In this document: positions 44,144 through 52,821 of the stretch, piece by piece
How positions within the stretch are numbered: the first letter of the stretch is position 1
Layout of the letters: each line of letters starts with the position of its first letter
Assembly (NCBI GenBank): GCA_965205045.1
Contig: OZ242031.1
Coordinates: 4,278,001-4,342,000 of the forward strand
Direction: 5' to 3'
Source of the DNA: UBA6522 sp965205045
Lineage (GTDB): Bacteria > Pseudomonadota > Gammaproteobacteria > Steroidobacterales > Rariloculaceae
DNA: 64,000 nucleotides
Translations under genes and position numbers: made by a program
The notes under the pieces: model-generated
What the model saw: only the letters and a program-made list of their open reading frames with translations
Told to the model about the DNA's origin: nothing
Database searches by the model: none

Positions 44144-46351
44144 ATGAAGGATCAAGACTTTCGTCCGCCGAAAACAGGCGACGCTCCTCATGCGGTTACC
44201 CTGCTGGTGCTTTCGTTGGGCTTCGGCCAGGCGCACGGCCAGGAGAGCTCGCCCTCAAGCGCATCGGCCGAACGCGACAAGATGCTGAGAATAGCCCGGA
44301 CCGAGACCGCGCCGACGATAGACGGCGTTCTGGACGATTCGCCTTGGATGCTTGCGCCGGTTATCGACGATCTGCACCAGTTCGACCCCGTGGACCACGG
44401 CGAGCCGACAGAGCATACCGAAGTCTACGTGCTCTACGATGACGACAATCTCTATATTGCGGCCCGAATGTTCGACAGCGAACCGGATCAGATACGCGCA
44501 CGGCAAATGGTGCAGGGCCAGGGGATGTGGTTCGATGACTCGTTCACCGTCCTGCTCGATCCCTTCAACAACAAGCGCACGGGATACAGCTTCCAGGTCA
44601 ACCCGGTCGGGAATCGGCGGGATGGAATCTACGAAACGCCTACCGAGCAGAACCAGGACTGGGAGGGTATCTGGCACGCCGAGGCCCGGATCAACGATGA
44701 AGGCTGGGCGGCCGAATTTTCCATACCCTTCAAGACGCTGAATTTCGACCCGAACAATGCCGACTGGGGATTCACGGTGGAACGCAGCATTGCGCGCAAG
44801 CAGGAAGATATCGCCTGGGTGTCCTTCAATCGCGACGTCAACCCGGGAGCGACCGGTGTGATTTCCGGTCTGACCGGGCTGCAGCAGGGTGTGGGCCTGG
44901 ATATCGTGCCCTCGATCGTGACCACTCAGTCCAGGGACTACGAGGCGAGCAGTTCGGGCTCCCGGACAGATCCGTCCCTGGATGCGTTCTACAACTTCAC
45001 GCCGTCGTTGACGGGCGTCCTGACGCTGAACACGGACTTCTCCGCGACCGAGGTCGACGATCGACAGATCAACCTCACTCGCTTCTCTCTGTTCTTCCCG
45101 GAGAAGCGCGATTTCTTCCTGCAGGACGTCGACATATTTTCTTTCGGCGGGCTCGAGAGAAACGGCATTCCCTTCCATTCGCGCCGCATCGGGCTGGGCG
45201 ACAGGGGGCGGCCCGTGGATCTTGAGGTTGGCGCCAAGGTCACGGGACGCGTCGGCCAGTGGAACGTGGGCGTTCTGGATATCCAGCAGGAAGGGTTCAA
45301 CGACGTAGACGACAGCAATCTTTTCGTAGGTCGAATCTCGGCCAATGTGCTGGAGGAATCCAGCGTCGGCATGATCCTCACCAACGGCGATCCGCGCAGC
45401 AACCGGGGCAACTCGCTGGCCGGCGCGGACTTCCGCTATCGAAATACACGCCTGCCGGGAGACCGGACGCTGGAAGGCGAACTCTGGTTTCAGCAATCCG
45501 ATACCGAGGGAACCGACGGCGACGAAACCGCCTGGGGACTGCGTCTTGCGTCACCGAACAGCGAAGGACTCCGGGGCGAGTTGGCATACGATACCTTCTC
45601 CGAGGACTTCAACCCGGCGCTGGGCTTCGTGAACCGGTCGGGCATCGAAAGGACTGAGTTTGCGCTCGGATACAGCTACCGGCCCGCCATCCATCGCTGG
45701 CTTCGATCGTTCCAGACAGGCATCGATTTCGAGACCTTTGACCGGATCTCTGGCGGTCTCGAAAGCAGCCGGTTCTTTCTCGAGGTGCTTGAGGTGGAAG
45801 CCCATACCGGCGACGAATTCTCGCTGAACCTGGCCCGGGATCGGGAGGTTCTGCTGGAGCCTTTCGAGATCGAGGATGACGTCGTGATACCTCGCGGCGA
45901 TTACGAGTTCGACAGCATCAGGATCGAAGTGGGTGGTGCGGATGAGCGCGCCATCGCCCCGGAGTTGGAACTCGACGTGGGCGATTTCTACAACGGCGAG
46001 ATTCTCTCTGCCGGCGCTGGAGTCAATTGGCGCCCCAACGAACACCTCTTCCTCGGCTTCGGCTACGAGTACAACGACGTCGATCTGCCCGCCGGAGAAT
46101 TCGTGACGAAGCTGATTCAGGTGGAGGCGAACTACGCGTTCGATGTCCGCTGGTCCTGGGTCAACCTGATCCAGTACGACAACGAGTCGGACTCGGTGGG
46201 AATCAACAGCCGGCTGCGCTGGAATCCGCGCGCGGGCCGGGATCTCTATATCGTCCTGAATCACGGCTTCGACGCCGAAGGTGCTTTCTCCCGATTGCGT
46301 TCCTCCGAGTCGAGCCTGTCGGTCAAGTACACCCAGACCTTTCGCCTTTGA
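44144..46351 (+). CDS. DUF5916 outer-membrane barrel protein, copy 1
   Basis: The 735-residue protein has a signal region, an N-terminal CBM9-like domain (APTIDGVLDDSPWMLAPVIDDL) and a long beta barrel that ends in a C-terminal phenylalanine-rich strand (KYTQTFRL). The family hallmark DFSATEVDDRQINLTRFSLF followed by FPEKRDFFLQDVDIFSFGG is present. DUF5916 proteins are thought to bind carbohydrates or other substrates at the cell surface; the substrate is unknown. Two more copies lie at 50602 and 52822. Confidence 0.85.
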   Translation: MKDQDFRPPKTGDAPHAVTLLVLSLGFGQAHGQESSPSSASAERDKMLRIARTETAPTIDGVLDDSPWMLAPVIDDLHQFDPVDHGEPTEHTEVYVLYDDDNLYIAARMFDSEPDQIRARQMVQGQGMWFDDSFTVLLDPFNNKRTGYSFQVNPVGNRRDGIYETPTEQNQDWEGIWHAEARINDEGWAAEFSIPFKTLNFDPNNADWGFTVERSIARKQEDIAWVSFNRDVNPGATGVISGLTGLQQGVGLDIVPSIVTTQSRDYEASSSGSRTDPSLDAFYNFTPSLTGVLTLNTDFSATEVDDRQINLTRFSLFFPEKRDFFLQDVDIFSFGGLERNGIPFHSRRIGLGDRGRPVDLEVGAKVTGRVGQWNVGVLDIQQEGFNDVDDSNLFVGRISANVLEESSVGMILTNGDPRSNRGNSLAGADFRYRNTRLPGDRTLEGELWFQQSDTEGTDGDETAWGLRLASPNSEGLRGELAYDTFSEDFNPALGFVNRSGIERTEFALGYSYRPAIHRWLRSFQTGIDFETFDRISGGLESSRFFLEVLEVEAHTGDEFSLNLARDREVLLEPFEIEDDVVIPRGDYEFDSIRIEVGGADERAIAPELELDVGDFYNGEILSAGAGVNWRPNEHLFLGFGYEYNDVDLPAGEFVTKLIQVEANYAFDVRWSWVNLIQYDNESDSVGINSRLRWNPRAGRDLYIVLNHGFDAEGAFSRLRSSESSLSVKYTQTFRL

Positions 46352-46498
46352 GTCCGGCGCCACGTCGCCGTCACGTCGCCGTGGTAAGGTAGCTCGCGTT
46401 GTGCGGGGACAGTAAACCCTTCTCGATACCGGGTCAGCGCGAAACCTGGTGAAACGCCTCCTGCCCTGCGCAGCACCTGTGTCAAGGAGGAGAATAAC

Positions 46499-46852
46499 GT
46501 GACCTACGTGAACGGAATGTTGGCCGCGGTGCCGACCGCCAACAAGGACATCTACCGCGACATGGCCGAGCAATGCGCCAAGGTCTTCAAAAGGCATGGC
46601 GCCCTGTCCTACGTGGAGTGCTGGGGCGACGAAGTGCCCGAAGGCAAGCTCAACTCGATGCACACAGCCGTGCTGCGCGAACCCGGCGAAACGGTCGTCT
46701 TCTCGTGGGTCACCTGGCCGTCGAAGGCTGTCCGCGATGAAGGCATGCAGAACGTCTTCAGCGACCCGGATATGCCGAGGCACATCGACCCGATGCCCTT
46801 CGACAGCAAGCGGATGATATTCGGCGGCTTCGAGGCACTCGTCGAAGCCTGA
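46499..46852 (+). CDS. DUF1428 family protein
   Basis: The 117-residue protein matches the YbaA/DUF1428 family: MTYVNGMLAAVPTANKDIYR, ALSYVECWGDEVPEGK and DPMPFDSKRMIFGGFE. It is a small cytosolic alpha-beta barrel dimer with no agreed function. A GTG with AGGAGAATAAC upstream starts it. The 147 bases before it hold no gene. Confidence 0.9.
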   Translation: MTYVNGMLAAVPTANKDIYRDMAEQCAKVFKRHGALSYVECWGDEVPEGKLNSMHTAVLREPGETVVFSWVTWPSKAVRDEGMQNVFSDPDMPRHIDPMPFDSKRMIFGGFEALVEA

Positions 46853-46912
46853 CGGGCAATTCCGGCAACCACTACGATCACAAACCAGGACTCAACATTC
46901 GAAAACCCGATT

Positions 46913-48013
46913 ATGGAAAAGACAAGAAGAACGTTCATCAAGGAAGCCGCGATGCTGTCGTCGGCGTCGGTTCTGGCCGGCCAGGGGATTATCAGGAGCG
47001 CCGGGGCGCAGACGCCGGACTATCGGCGCATCGCGGTGGAGGAGATTTACTGCCCGCCCGAAGTGATGGAGGCATCCATCAGGGCCATCAACGCCAATCC
47101 GGATCTGGAACCGAATTTTCTGGGTAATTTCAGCCCGGACAACGCACGTTTCGTCAACGGCCGAATCATCGAGCGGCTTCAGGACATCGGGGAGGAACGC
47201 CTCCGGGTCATGGACGAAAGCGGCATCGACAAGGTACTTCTCAGCAATTGGGCACCGGGGGTGCAACTCTTCGAGGCCGAGGAGGCGAAGGAACTGGCGG
47301 CGATCTCCAACGACCGAATGGCCGAGGCCGCGGGTGCGCACCCGGACCGCTATGCGGGCATGGTGACCATCGCGCCGCAGGATCCCGAGGCCGCGGGGGT
47401 GGAGATCGAACGCGGCCTGTCCCTCGGGCTGACCGGCGTCCTGATCAACTCGCACACCCACGACGAATACCTGGACGACCCGAAATTCTGGCCGATCTTC
47501 GAGGTCTGCGAGGCCCGCGATGTTCCCATCTACCTGCACCCGCGGGTACCGGCGCCCCAGATGTACCCGCCGTTCTCCCAGTACTACATGCACGGAGCCA
47601 TGTGGGGGTTCGCCATAGAAGCATCGACCCACGCGCTGCGGTTGATCGGCGCCGGCGTATTCGATCAGTTCCCGAACCTGACGCTCGTTCTCGGCCACAT
47701 GGGCGAAGGCCTGCCGTTCTGGCTCTATCGGCTCGACACCACGTCCGCTGCGTACGTAGGCAGTACGTTCAGCAGACCGCCCAGCGAATACGTGCGCGAA
47801 AACATGCTGATCACGACCAGCGGCATGGCGTGGGACCCGGCGCTCCTGCTGAGTCACTCCGTGCTGGGAGCCGAGAACATCATGTTCGCCGTCGACTATC
47901 CCTTCGGAAACTACGCCCGGGATACGGCCTGGTTCGATGCCATCGACCTGCCGGAAGCCGACAAGCGGCTGATCTACGCCGGCAACGCGGAGCGCATCTA
48001 CAACCTGAGCTAG
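46913..48013 (+). CDS. Tat-exported amidohydrolase (Amidohydro_2 type) with altered metal site
   Basis: The 366-residue protein starts with a twin-arginine motif (TRRTFIK, residues 4-10) and hydrophobic signal. The body resembles gamma-resorcylate and dihydroxybenzoate decarboxylases: IYLHPR, VLGHMGEGLPFW and the late FAVDYPFGN carry the expected His, His and Asp. The usual first metal pair E-E-H, however, reads E43-E44-I45-Y46, so one histidine ligand is missing. Activity may be altered or lost. The neighbours suggest periplasmic degradation of aromatic or amide compounds, but the substrate is unknown. Confidence 0.8.
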   Translation: MEKTRRTFIKEAAMLSSASVLAGQGIIRSAGAQTPDYRRIAVEEIYCPPEVMEASIRAINANPDLEPNFLGNFSPDNARFVNGRIIERLQDIGEERLRVMDESGIDKVLLSNWAPGVQLFEAEEAKELAAISNDRMAEAAGAHPDRYAGMVTIAPQDPEAAGVEIERGLSLGLTGVLINSHTHDEYLDDPKFWPIFEVCEARDVPIYLHPRVPAPQMYPPFSQYYMHGAMWGFAIEASTHALRLIGAGVFDQFPNLTLVLGHMGEGLPFWLYRLDTTSAAYVGSTFSRPPSEYVRENMLITTSGMAWDPALLLSHSVLGAENIMFAVDYPFGNYARDTAWFDAIDLPEADKRLIYAGNAERIYNLS

Positions 48014-48126
48014 CGGCAAAATAGATTTGCCCACGCTTCTTGAAGCCAGGAGCTGCCGCTCCCATGCGATTGCTACAGGGCCTTTGAAGTTACTATCCTT
48101 GACAGTGTTGGCCGGGAGCGGAACCG

Positions 48127-49578
48127 ATGAAAGTGCCCGAAGTGGAAGCGCCAGGGAGACGGGATCGATGGGGTTGCGCACTCATTCTGCTCCTGTCCGC
48201 GTTGTTCAACGTCAGTCTCTCGTTGGCACAGGAACACGTGGCACGGCCGAACGTTCTGTTTATCGCGGTCGATGACCTGAATCACTGGGTTGGTCATCTC
48301 GATAGCCATCCTGGCACTTTGACGCCGAACATCGATCGTCTTGCCGGCAAGGGCGTGACCTTTGGCCGCGCCTATTCGGCAGCTCCGCTGTGCAATCCTT
48401 CGCGGGTCAGCCTGCTCACGGGCGTCATGCCGGCTCGCTCGGGAGTCTACGGCAATTTCGAGGAACTTCGTGAGCAGCTACCGGATGCCGTCACACTACC
48501 GCAGTACTTTCGCCAGCATGGGTACAGCGTCAAGGGAGGCGGCAAGATATTTCATAGCGGATCGGGAGATGGGGAACTCTGGGACGAATATTTCCTGGCC
48601 GGGAATTCGAATGCGCCCAATGTGCAAGCAGGTAGTACACAAACAAGCATGTGGGATCCGTGGGGACCGTCGACTCTGGATGATCGCGCGATGAGTGACG
48701 CCAGGATTGCCGATCGCATCGTTGCGGAGCTGGCAAGTCAGCATGACAGGCCATTCTTTCTGGCCTATGGCACATACAAGCCGCATTTGCCGTGGCACGT
48801 TCCTCAACAGTACTTCGAGATGCACCCCAGGGAATCGGTCGTATTGCCGACGGTGGTAGAAAATGATCTCGATGACGTACCACCCTTCGGCCGCAGGCTT
48901 GCCGCCGAAGTATTGGACATTTCGAATAACAGGGACTTTGCTACCCCGGGCGGCGACCACGCCAACGTACTCCAGCACAACCAGTGGCAAGCAGCCGTGC
49001 AGGGTTACCTCGCCAGCATCACCTTTGCCGATGCGCAAGTTGGCAGGGTTCTCGATGCATTGGCAGATTCACCCCACGCTGACGACACGATCGTCGTGCT
49101 CTGGGGAGATCATGGTTACCATCTTGGGCAGAAGGAGCACTGGCGCAAGCACACGCTGTGGGAGGAAGGACTCCGAACCACGCTGGTAATCTCGGCTCCC
49201 GGATACACCGGGAGCAATGTTCGCAGTGATCGCGTTGTCAGTCTGCTTGACCTGTATCCAACGCTGATTGAACTGGCGGGTCTGGAGCCGCGGCAGGGAA
49301 TGGACGGGCAATCCATCGTGCCTTTGCTGCAACAGCCGGATCTACCCTGGTCGCGGCCGGCGGTCAGTACCTACGGTTTTCAAAATCATTCGATTCGTAC
49401 TGAACGTTGGCGATACATCCGCTATCACGACGGGACCGAAGAGCTTTACGATCACGAAGTGGATCCCAACGAGTGGACCAATCTTGCCGTGGCACCCGTC
49501 GCGGCCAGATACCGGGAGGTGATCGATCAACTCGCCAGGTACCTCCCCGAAGTCAACGTACGCGGCCCAGCGCACTGA
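48127..49578 (+). CDS. Exported sulfatase
   Basis: The 483-residue protein has a signal peptide (ALILLLSALFNVSLSLA) and the sulfatase core: LFIAVDDLNHW at the metal site, the formylglycine motif C89-N-P-S-R93 (cysteine type, matured by an FGE enzyme) and the late GDHGYHLGQKEHW. It is closest in pattern to iduronate-2-sulfatase-like enzymes and would remove sulfate from polysaccharides or other esters in the periplasm. All catalytic residues are intact. It follows the amidohydrolase by 113 nt. Confidence 0.9.
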   Translation: MKVPEVEAPGRRDRWGCALILLLSALFNVSLSLAQEHVARPNVLFIAVDDLNHWVGHLDSHPGTLTPNIDRLAGKGVTFGRAYSAAPLCNPSRVSLLTGVMPARSGVYGNFEELREQLPDAVTLPQYFRQHGYSVKGGGKIFHSGSGDGELWDEYFLAGNSNAPNVQAGSTQTSMWDPWGPSTLDDRAMSDARIADRIVAELASQHDRPFFLAYGTYKPHLPWHVPQQYFEMHPRESVVLPTVVENDLDDVPPFGRRLAAEVLDISNNRDFATPGGDHANVLQHNQWQAAVQGYLASITFADAQVGRVLDALADSPHADDTIVVLWGDHGYHLGQKEHWRKHTLWEEGLRTTLVISAPGYTGSNVRSDRVVSLLDLYPTLIELAGLEPRQGMDGQSIVPLLQQPDLPWSRPAVSTYGFQNHSIRTERWRYIRYHDGTEELYDHEVDPNEWTNLAVAPVAARYREVIDQLARYLPEVNVRGPAH

Positions 49579-49631
49579 GTTTCGCCCTCTTCGACACTCT
49601 CGACCGCTCCAATACGATTGCGATAGAACAT

Positions 49632-50477
49632 TTAGAATTCCTGTTTATTGCCGATTCGCGGGAGCGGAATCAGTGCGGGTGTCGATGCTTGGTAGTCCCT
49701 GTAACCGGGATACTTTGCTGCCGAGATTGATTCGGTGAGCCTCAGCGACGGAACAAACAATGCGGTGAGCAGAATGAACCCAAGGCCCGTCCAGTGCAGC
49801 CACTGGCCGGACGCGGCGACGGCGAACAGGTAGAAAACCCACCACATACCGAGTTCGCAAAAATAGTTCGGGTGCCGGCTGTAGCGGAACAGGCCGGTCG
49901 TGAGGAACGGCTCAACGATCTCCTCACCCGCGGCCATTCTCCGTTTCTTGTCCTGCTGGAACCGCCACATCTGTTCGTCGGCCAGGGATTCGAATATCAG
50001 GAACACCAGGAACAGCCCGGCGGCCACCGCATCGAGCCAATTCAACGGCACCTGTTGCCACACCCACGCCTGGTGGATGGGCGACGTGAACAGCCAGATC
50101 AGCAGCATCTGCGCCGGCGCGATGAAGACGATGTTGAGCAACTGGAACCCCACTGGCCCCGTTTGCTTGCGAACGGTATCCCAACGGTAATCCTCGCCGC
50201 CCTTCCGATATCCGCCCTTGCGGACGAAATTGAACGTCAGCCGCACCGACCAGAGCACCACGAGCAACGTCATGAGATTCACGCGTGCGGCGTCGAAACT
50301 TGCGGCATAGGCGACCATGAGACAGTAAATCGCCGGGCAGATCGACCACGCGCGGTCCACCCAGGAGACTTCCCGCGTGATGACCGACAGCAGCCATATG
50401 GTGGCCGCGAGAATGATGCACAGATCCAGCGCCCAACCGAACGGCATGCCGGTGAGCGGGTGGTTGATGAGATTCAT
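49632..50477 (-). CDS. DUF1295 / steroid 5-alpha-reductase-like membrane protein
   Basis: The 281-residue protein has about six hydrophobic segments and the DUF1295 signature FLTTGLFRYSRHPNYFCELGMWW near residue 215. Members are methyltransferase- or reductase-like integral membrane enzymes that use SAM or NADPH. The substrate is not known. It is read toward the convergent sulfatase gene. Confidence 0.87.
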   Translation of the reverse strand: MNLINHPLTGMPFGWALDLCIILAATIWLLSVITREVSWVDRAWSICPAIYCLMVAYAASFDAARVNLMTLLVVLWSVRLTFNFVRKGGYRKGGEDYRWDTVRKQTGPVGFQLLNIVFIAPAQMLLIWLFTSPIHQAWVWQQVPLNWLDAVAAGLFLVFLIFESLADEQMWRFQQDKKRRMAAGEEIVEPFLTTGLFRYSRHPNYFCELGMWWVFYLFAVAASGQWLHWTGLGFILLTALFVPSLRLTESISAAKYPGYRDYQASTPALIPLPRIGNKQEF

Positions 50478-50601
50478 GGCTGCCAGCCCCCTGGGTTACA
50501 CAGTACGCGCATTGTAAACGGGGACGACTGCGATGGCTTGAGTCGGAATGAAAACCTCTCAAGGGCGGGCGAGTGACTCGGCCAGACGGCCCGATGAAGG
50601 A

Positions 50602-52809
50602 TCAGAATCGGAACGTGCGGCTGTACTTCACCGCAAATTCGGACTGTCTCGAATGCAGTTGGGAAAATGCCGCCAGGGCATCGAAGTCGTGGTTCCAGAC
50701 GACGTACAGGTCCTCCCCGGCTCTGGGGTTCCAGCGCAGGCGGCTGTTGATCCCCGCGCTTTCGGACAGATTGTCGTACTGGATCAGGTTGACCCAGGAC
50801 CACCTCACGTTGAACGCAAGATTGGCGCGAATCTGGATCAGGCGCGTCCGGAAGTGGCTGTGCGGCAACTCGATGTCGTTGTATTGATACGAGACACGGG
50901 CGTACCAGCGACTGCTGGGACGCCAATCGACGCTGCCGGTCAATGAAACCTGATCGCCTCCGTAGTATCCATACTTTCCAATGGCAATCGCTGGCGCAAG
51001 CACCCGTTCCCGCGCAAATTCCGCTTCCAGCTCATAGCCGCTGTCGTCATATTCTCCAGCGGGTATCACGGTGCCGCGGGCCACCGTAAACGGCTCTGCC
51101 AATACCTCCGGCAAATTCATCACCGACAGGCTGTATTGGTCGCCGCGATGATTCTCGAGGTGAATCGCCCGCCACCAGTAGCTCGCGGATTCAAACTCGC
51201 CTGTCGAGTACGTGTCGTAGTGTTCCAGTGAGACAAACGACGCGATTCTTCGAATCCAGGGGTGTCCCCGGGGGCGATGATTGTAGGAGCCCCACAGCCG
51301 CGTACGTTCGTAATCCCTGCGGTTCAGGAAACCCAGCGCCGGGTTGAAATTGGGCTGCATGATCTCGTATTCGACCCTGCCGGCGAATCCTTCGCTCGCA
51401 GTCACGCCGAATTGCGCGCCCCAGTTCGACTGGTCCACGTCGAGATTCCCGCTGTCGCTTTGCTGGAAATAGACGGCGCCTTCCGCGGTTCGTCCCGGGA
51501 ACAGCCGCCTGTTGCGGTAACGGAAGTCGGCGCCGGCAAGGGAATTGTCGATATTGGAGCGGGGATTGCCGCTGGTGACGATCATCCCGACAGTGGACTC
51601 CTCCAGGATGTTGGCAGATACCCGTCCTACGAATAGATCGCTCTCCTCCACATACCCTCTTCGTCCCTCGAATCCATCCTGATTGACCCCCAGGACGCCC
51701 ACGTTCAGGCGCCCGATTCGCCCGGTCAGCTTTGCGCCGCTGTTGATGTCGACGGCCTGTCCCGCGTCGCTCAGGCCGATGCGGCGCGAGAAAAACGGCA
51801 TGCCGTTCATGCCCATGTTGTTTGGCTGCATGCCGGTGGGTCCGAATGAAAAAATATCCACGTCCTGCAGGAAGAAATCCCGTTTTTCCGGGAAGAAGGT
51901 CGAGAACCTCGTCAGGTTGACCTGCCTGTCGTCCACTTCGGTGGCGGAAAAATCCGTGTTGAACGTCAGCACGCCCGTCAGCGAAGGCGTGAAGTTGTAG
52001 AAGACGTCCACCGAAGGATCCGTCCGGGTAGCCTGATCTTCGGTCGCGAAGTCGTGGTGGCTGGCCAGACTGACCGAGGGAATGATGTCCAGCCCCCTGC
52101 CCTGCCGCAAACCGGAGAATCCCGAGAGCACGCCGGCCGACGAGGGATTGATCGCGCGGTCGAAGGACGACCAGGCCATGCTCTCCTTCTTGCGTGGAAT
52201 CGCCCGGGCGACGGTGAATCCCCAGTCGGGGTTGTTCGGATTGAAATTCAGCGTCTTGAAGGGGATCGAGATTTCCGCCGTCCAGCCCTGCTCGTCGATG
52301 ACCGCTTCGGCGTGCCAGATGCCTTCCCAGTCCTCGTTCACCTCCGTCGCGCGGTCGAACAACCCGTCGCGGCGCACACCGTTCGGATTGAGCTGGAACC
52401 GGTATCCCGTGCGCATGTTGTTGAAGGGATCCAGTATCACCTCGATCCGGTCGTCAACCTCGACGGTCTGCCCCTGGACCATCTGACGGGCGGCAATCAA
52501 TGCCGGCTCGCTGTCCAGAAGCCGCGCCCCCACGTACAGGTTGTCGTCGTCGTAGAGCAAATAGAAGATCGATGACTCGCTGGGTTCGCCGTGGTCGACC
52601 GGCTCGTATTGGTGCAGGTCCGTGATGACGGCGGCATCGGCCCAGACGGGATCGTCCAGCCGGCCATCCAGCAGGGGCGGCGCAGACGCGCGAACGATGT
52701 CCGTCACCTTCCGGGTCAAACGCTCCTGGGCGACGGCCGCGGCGCCGGACATCGCCAGGATGACGGCAAACGCAACTCCCGATCGGACTCTGTGGCTAAT
52801 CGGCGTCAT
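50602..52809 (-). CDS. DUF5916 outer-membrane barrel protein, copy 2
   Basis: The 735-residue protein has a signal peptide, a CBM9-like domain (PLLDGRLDDPVWADAAVITDL), the hallmark STEVDDRQVNLTRFSTFFPEKRDFF region split by the SATEV variant, and a C-terminal strand ending SRTFRF. It is very similar along most of its length to copy 3, only 12 nt upstream, so the pair is a recent tandem duplication. Differences cluster in the signal peptide and in a Gly/Asn/Met-rich stretch near residue 370. Confidence 0.87.
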   Translation of the reverse strand: MTPISHRVRSGVAFAVILAMSGAAAVAQERLTRKVTDIVRASAPPLLDGRLDDPVWADAAVITDLHQYEPVDHGEPSESSIFYLLYDDDNLYVGARLLDSEPALIAARQMVQGQTVEVDDRIEVILDPFNNMRTGYRFQLNPNGVRRDGLFDRATEVNEDWEGIWHAEAVIDEQGWTAEISIPFKTLNFNPNNPDWGFTVARAIPRKKESMAWSSFDRAINPSSAGVLSGFSGLRQGRGLDIIPSVSLASHHDFATEDQATRTDPSVDVFYNFTPSLTGVLTFNTDFSATEVDDRQVNLTRFSTFFPEKRDFFLQDVDIFSFGPTGMQPNNMGMNGMPFFSRRIGLSDAGQAVDINSGAKLTGRIGRLNVGVLGVNQDGFEGRRGYVEESDLFVGRVSANILEESTVGMIVTSGNPRSNIDNSLAGADFRYRNRRLFPGRTAEGAVYFQQSDSGNLDVDQSNWGAQFGVTASEGFAGRVEYEIMQPNFNPALGFLNRRDYERTRLWGSYNHRPRGHPWIRRIASFVSLEHYDTYSTGEFESASYWWRAIHLENHRGDQYSLSVMNLPEVLAEPFTVARGTVIPAGEYDDSGYELEAEFARERVLAPAIAIGKYGYYGGDQVSLTGSVDWRPSSRWYARVSYQYNDIELPHSHFRTRLIQIRANLAFNVRWSWVNLIQYDNLSESAGINSRLRWNPRAGEDLYVVWNHDFDALAAFSQLHSRQSEFAVKYSRTFRF

Positions 52810-52821
52810 CGTGCCAAGGTA

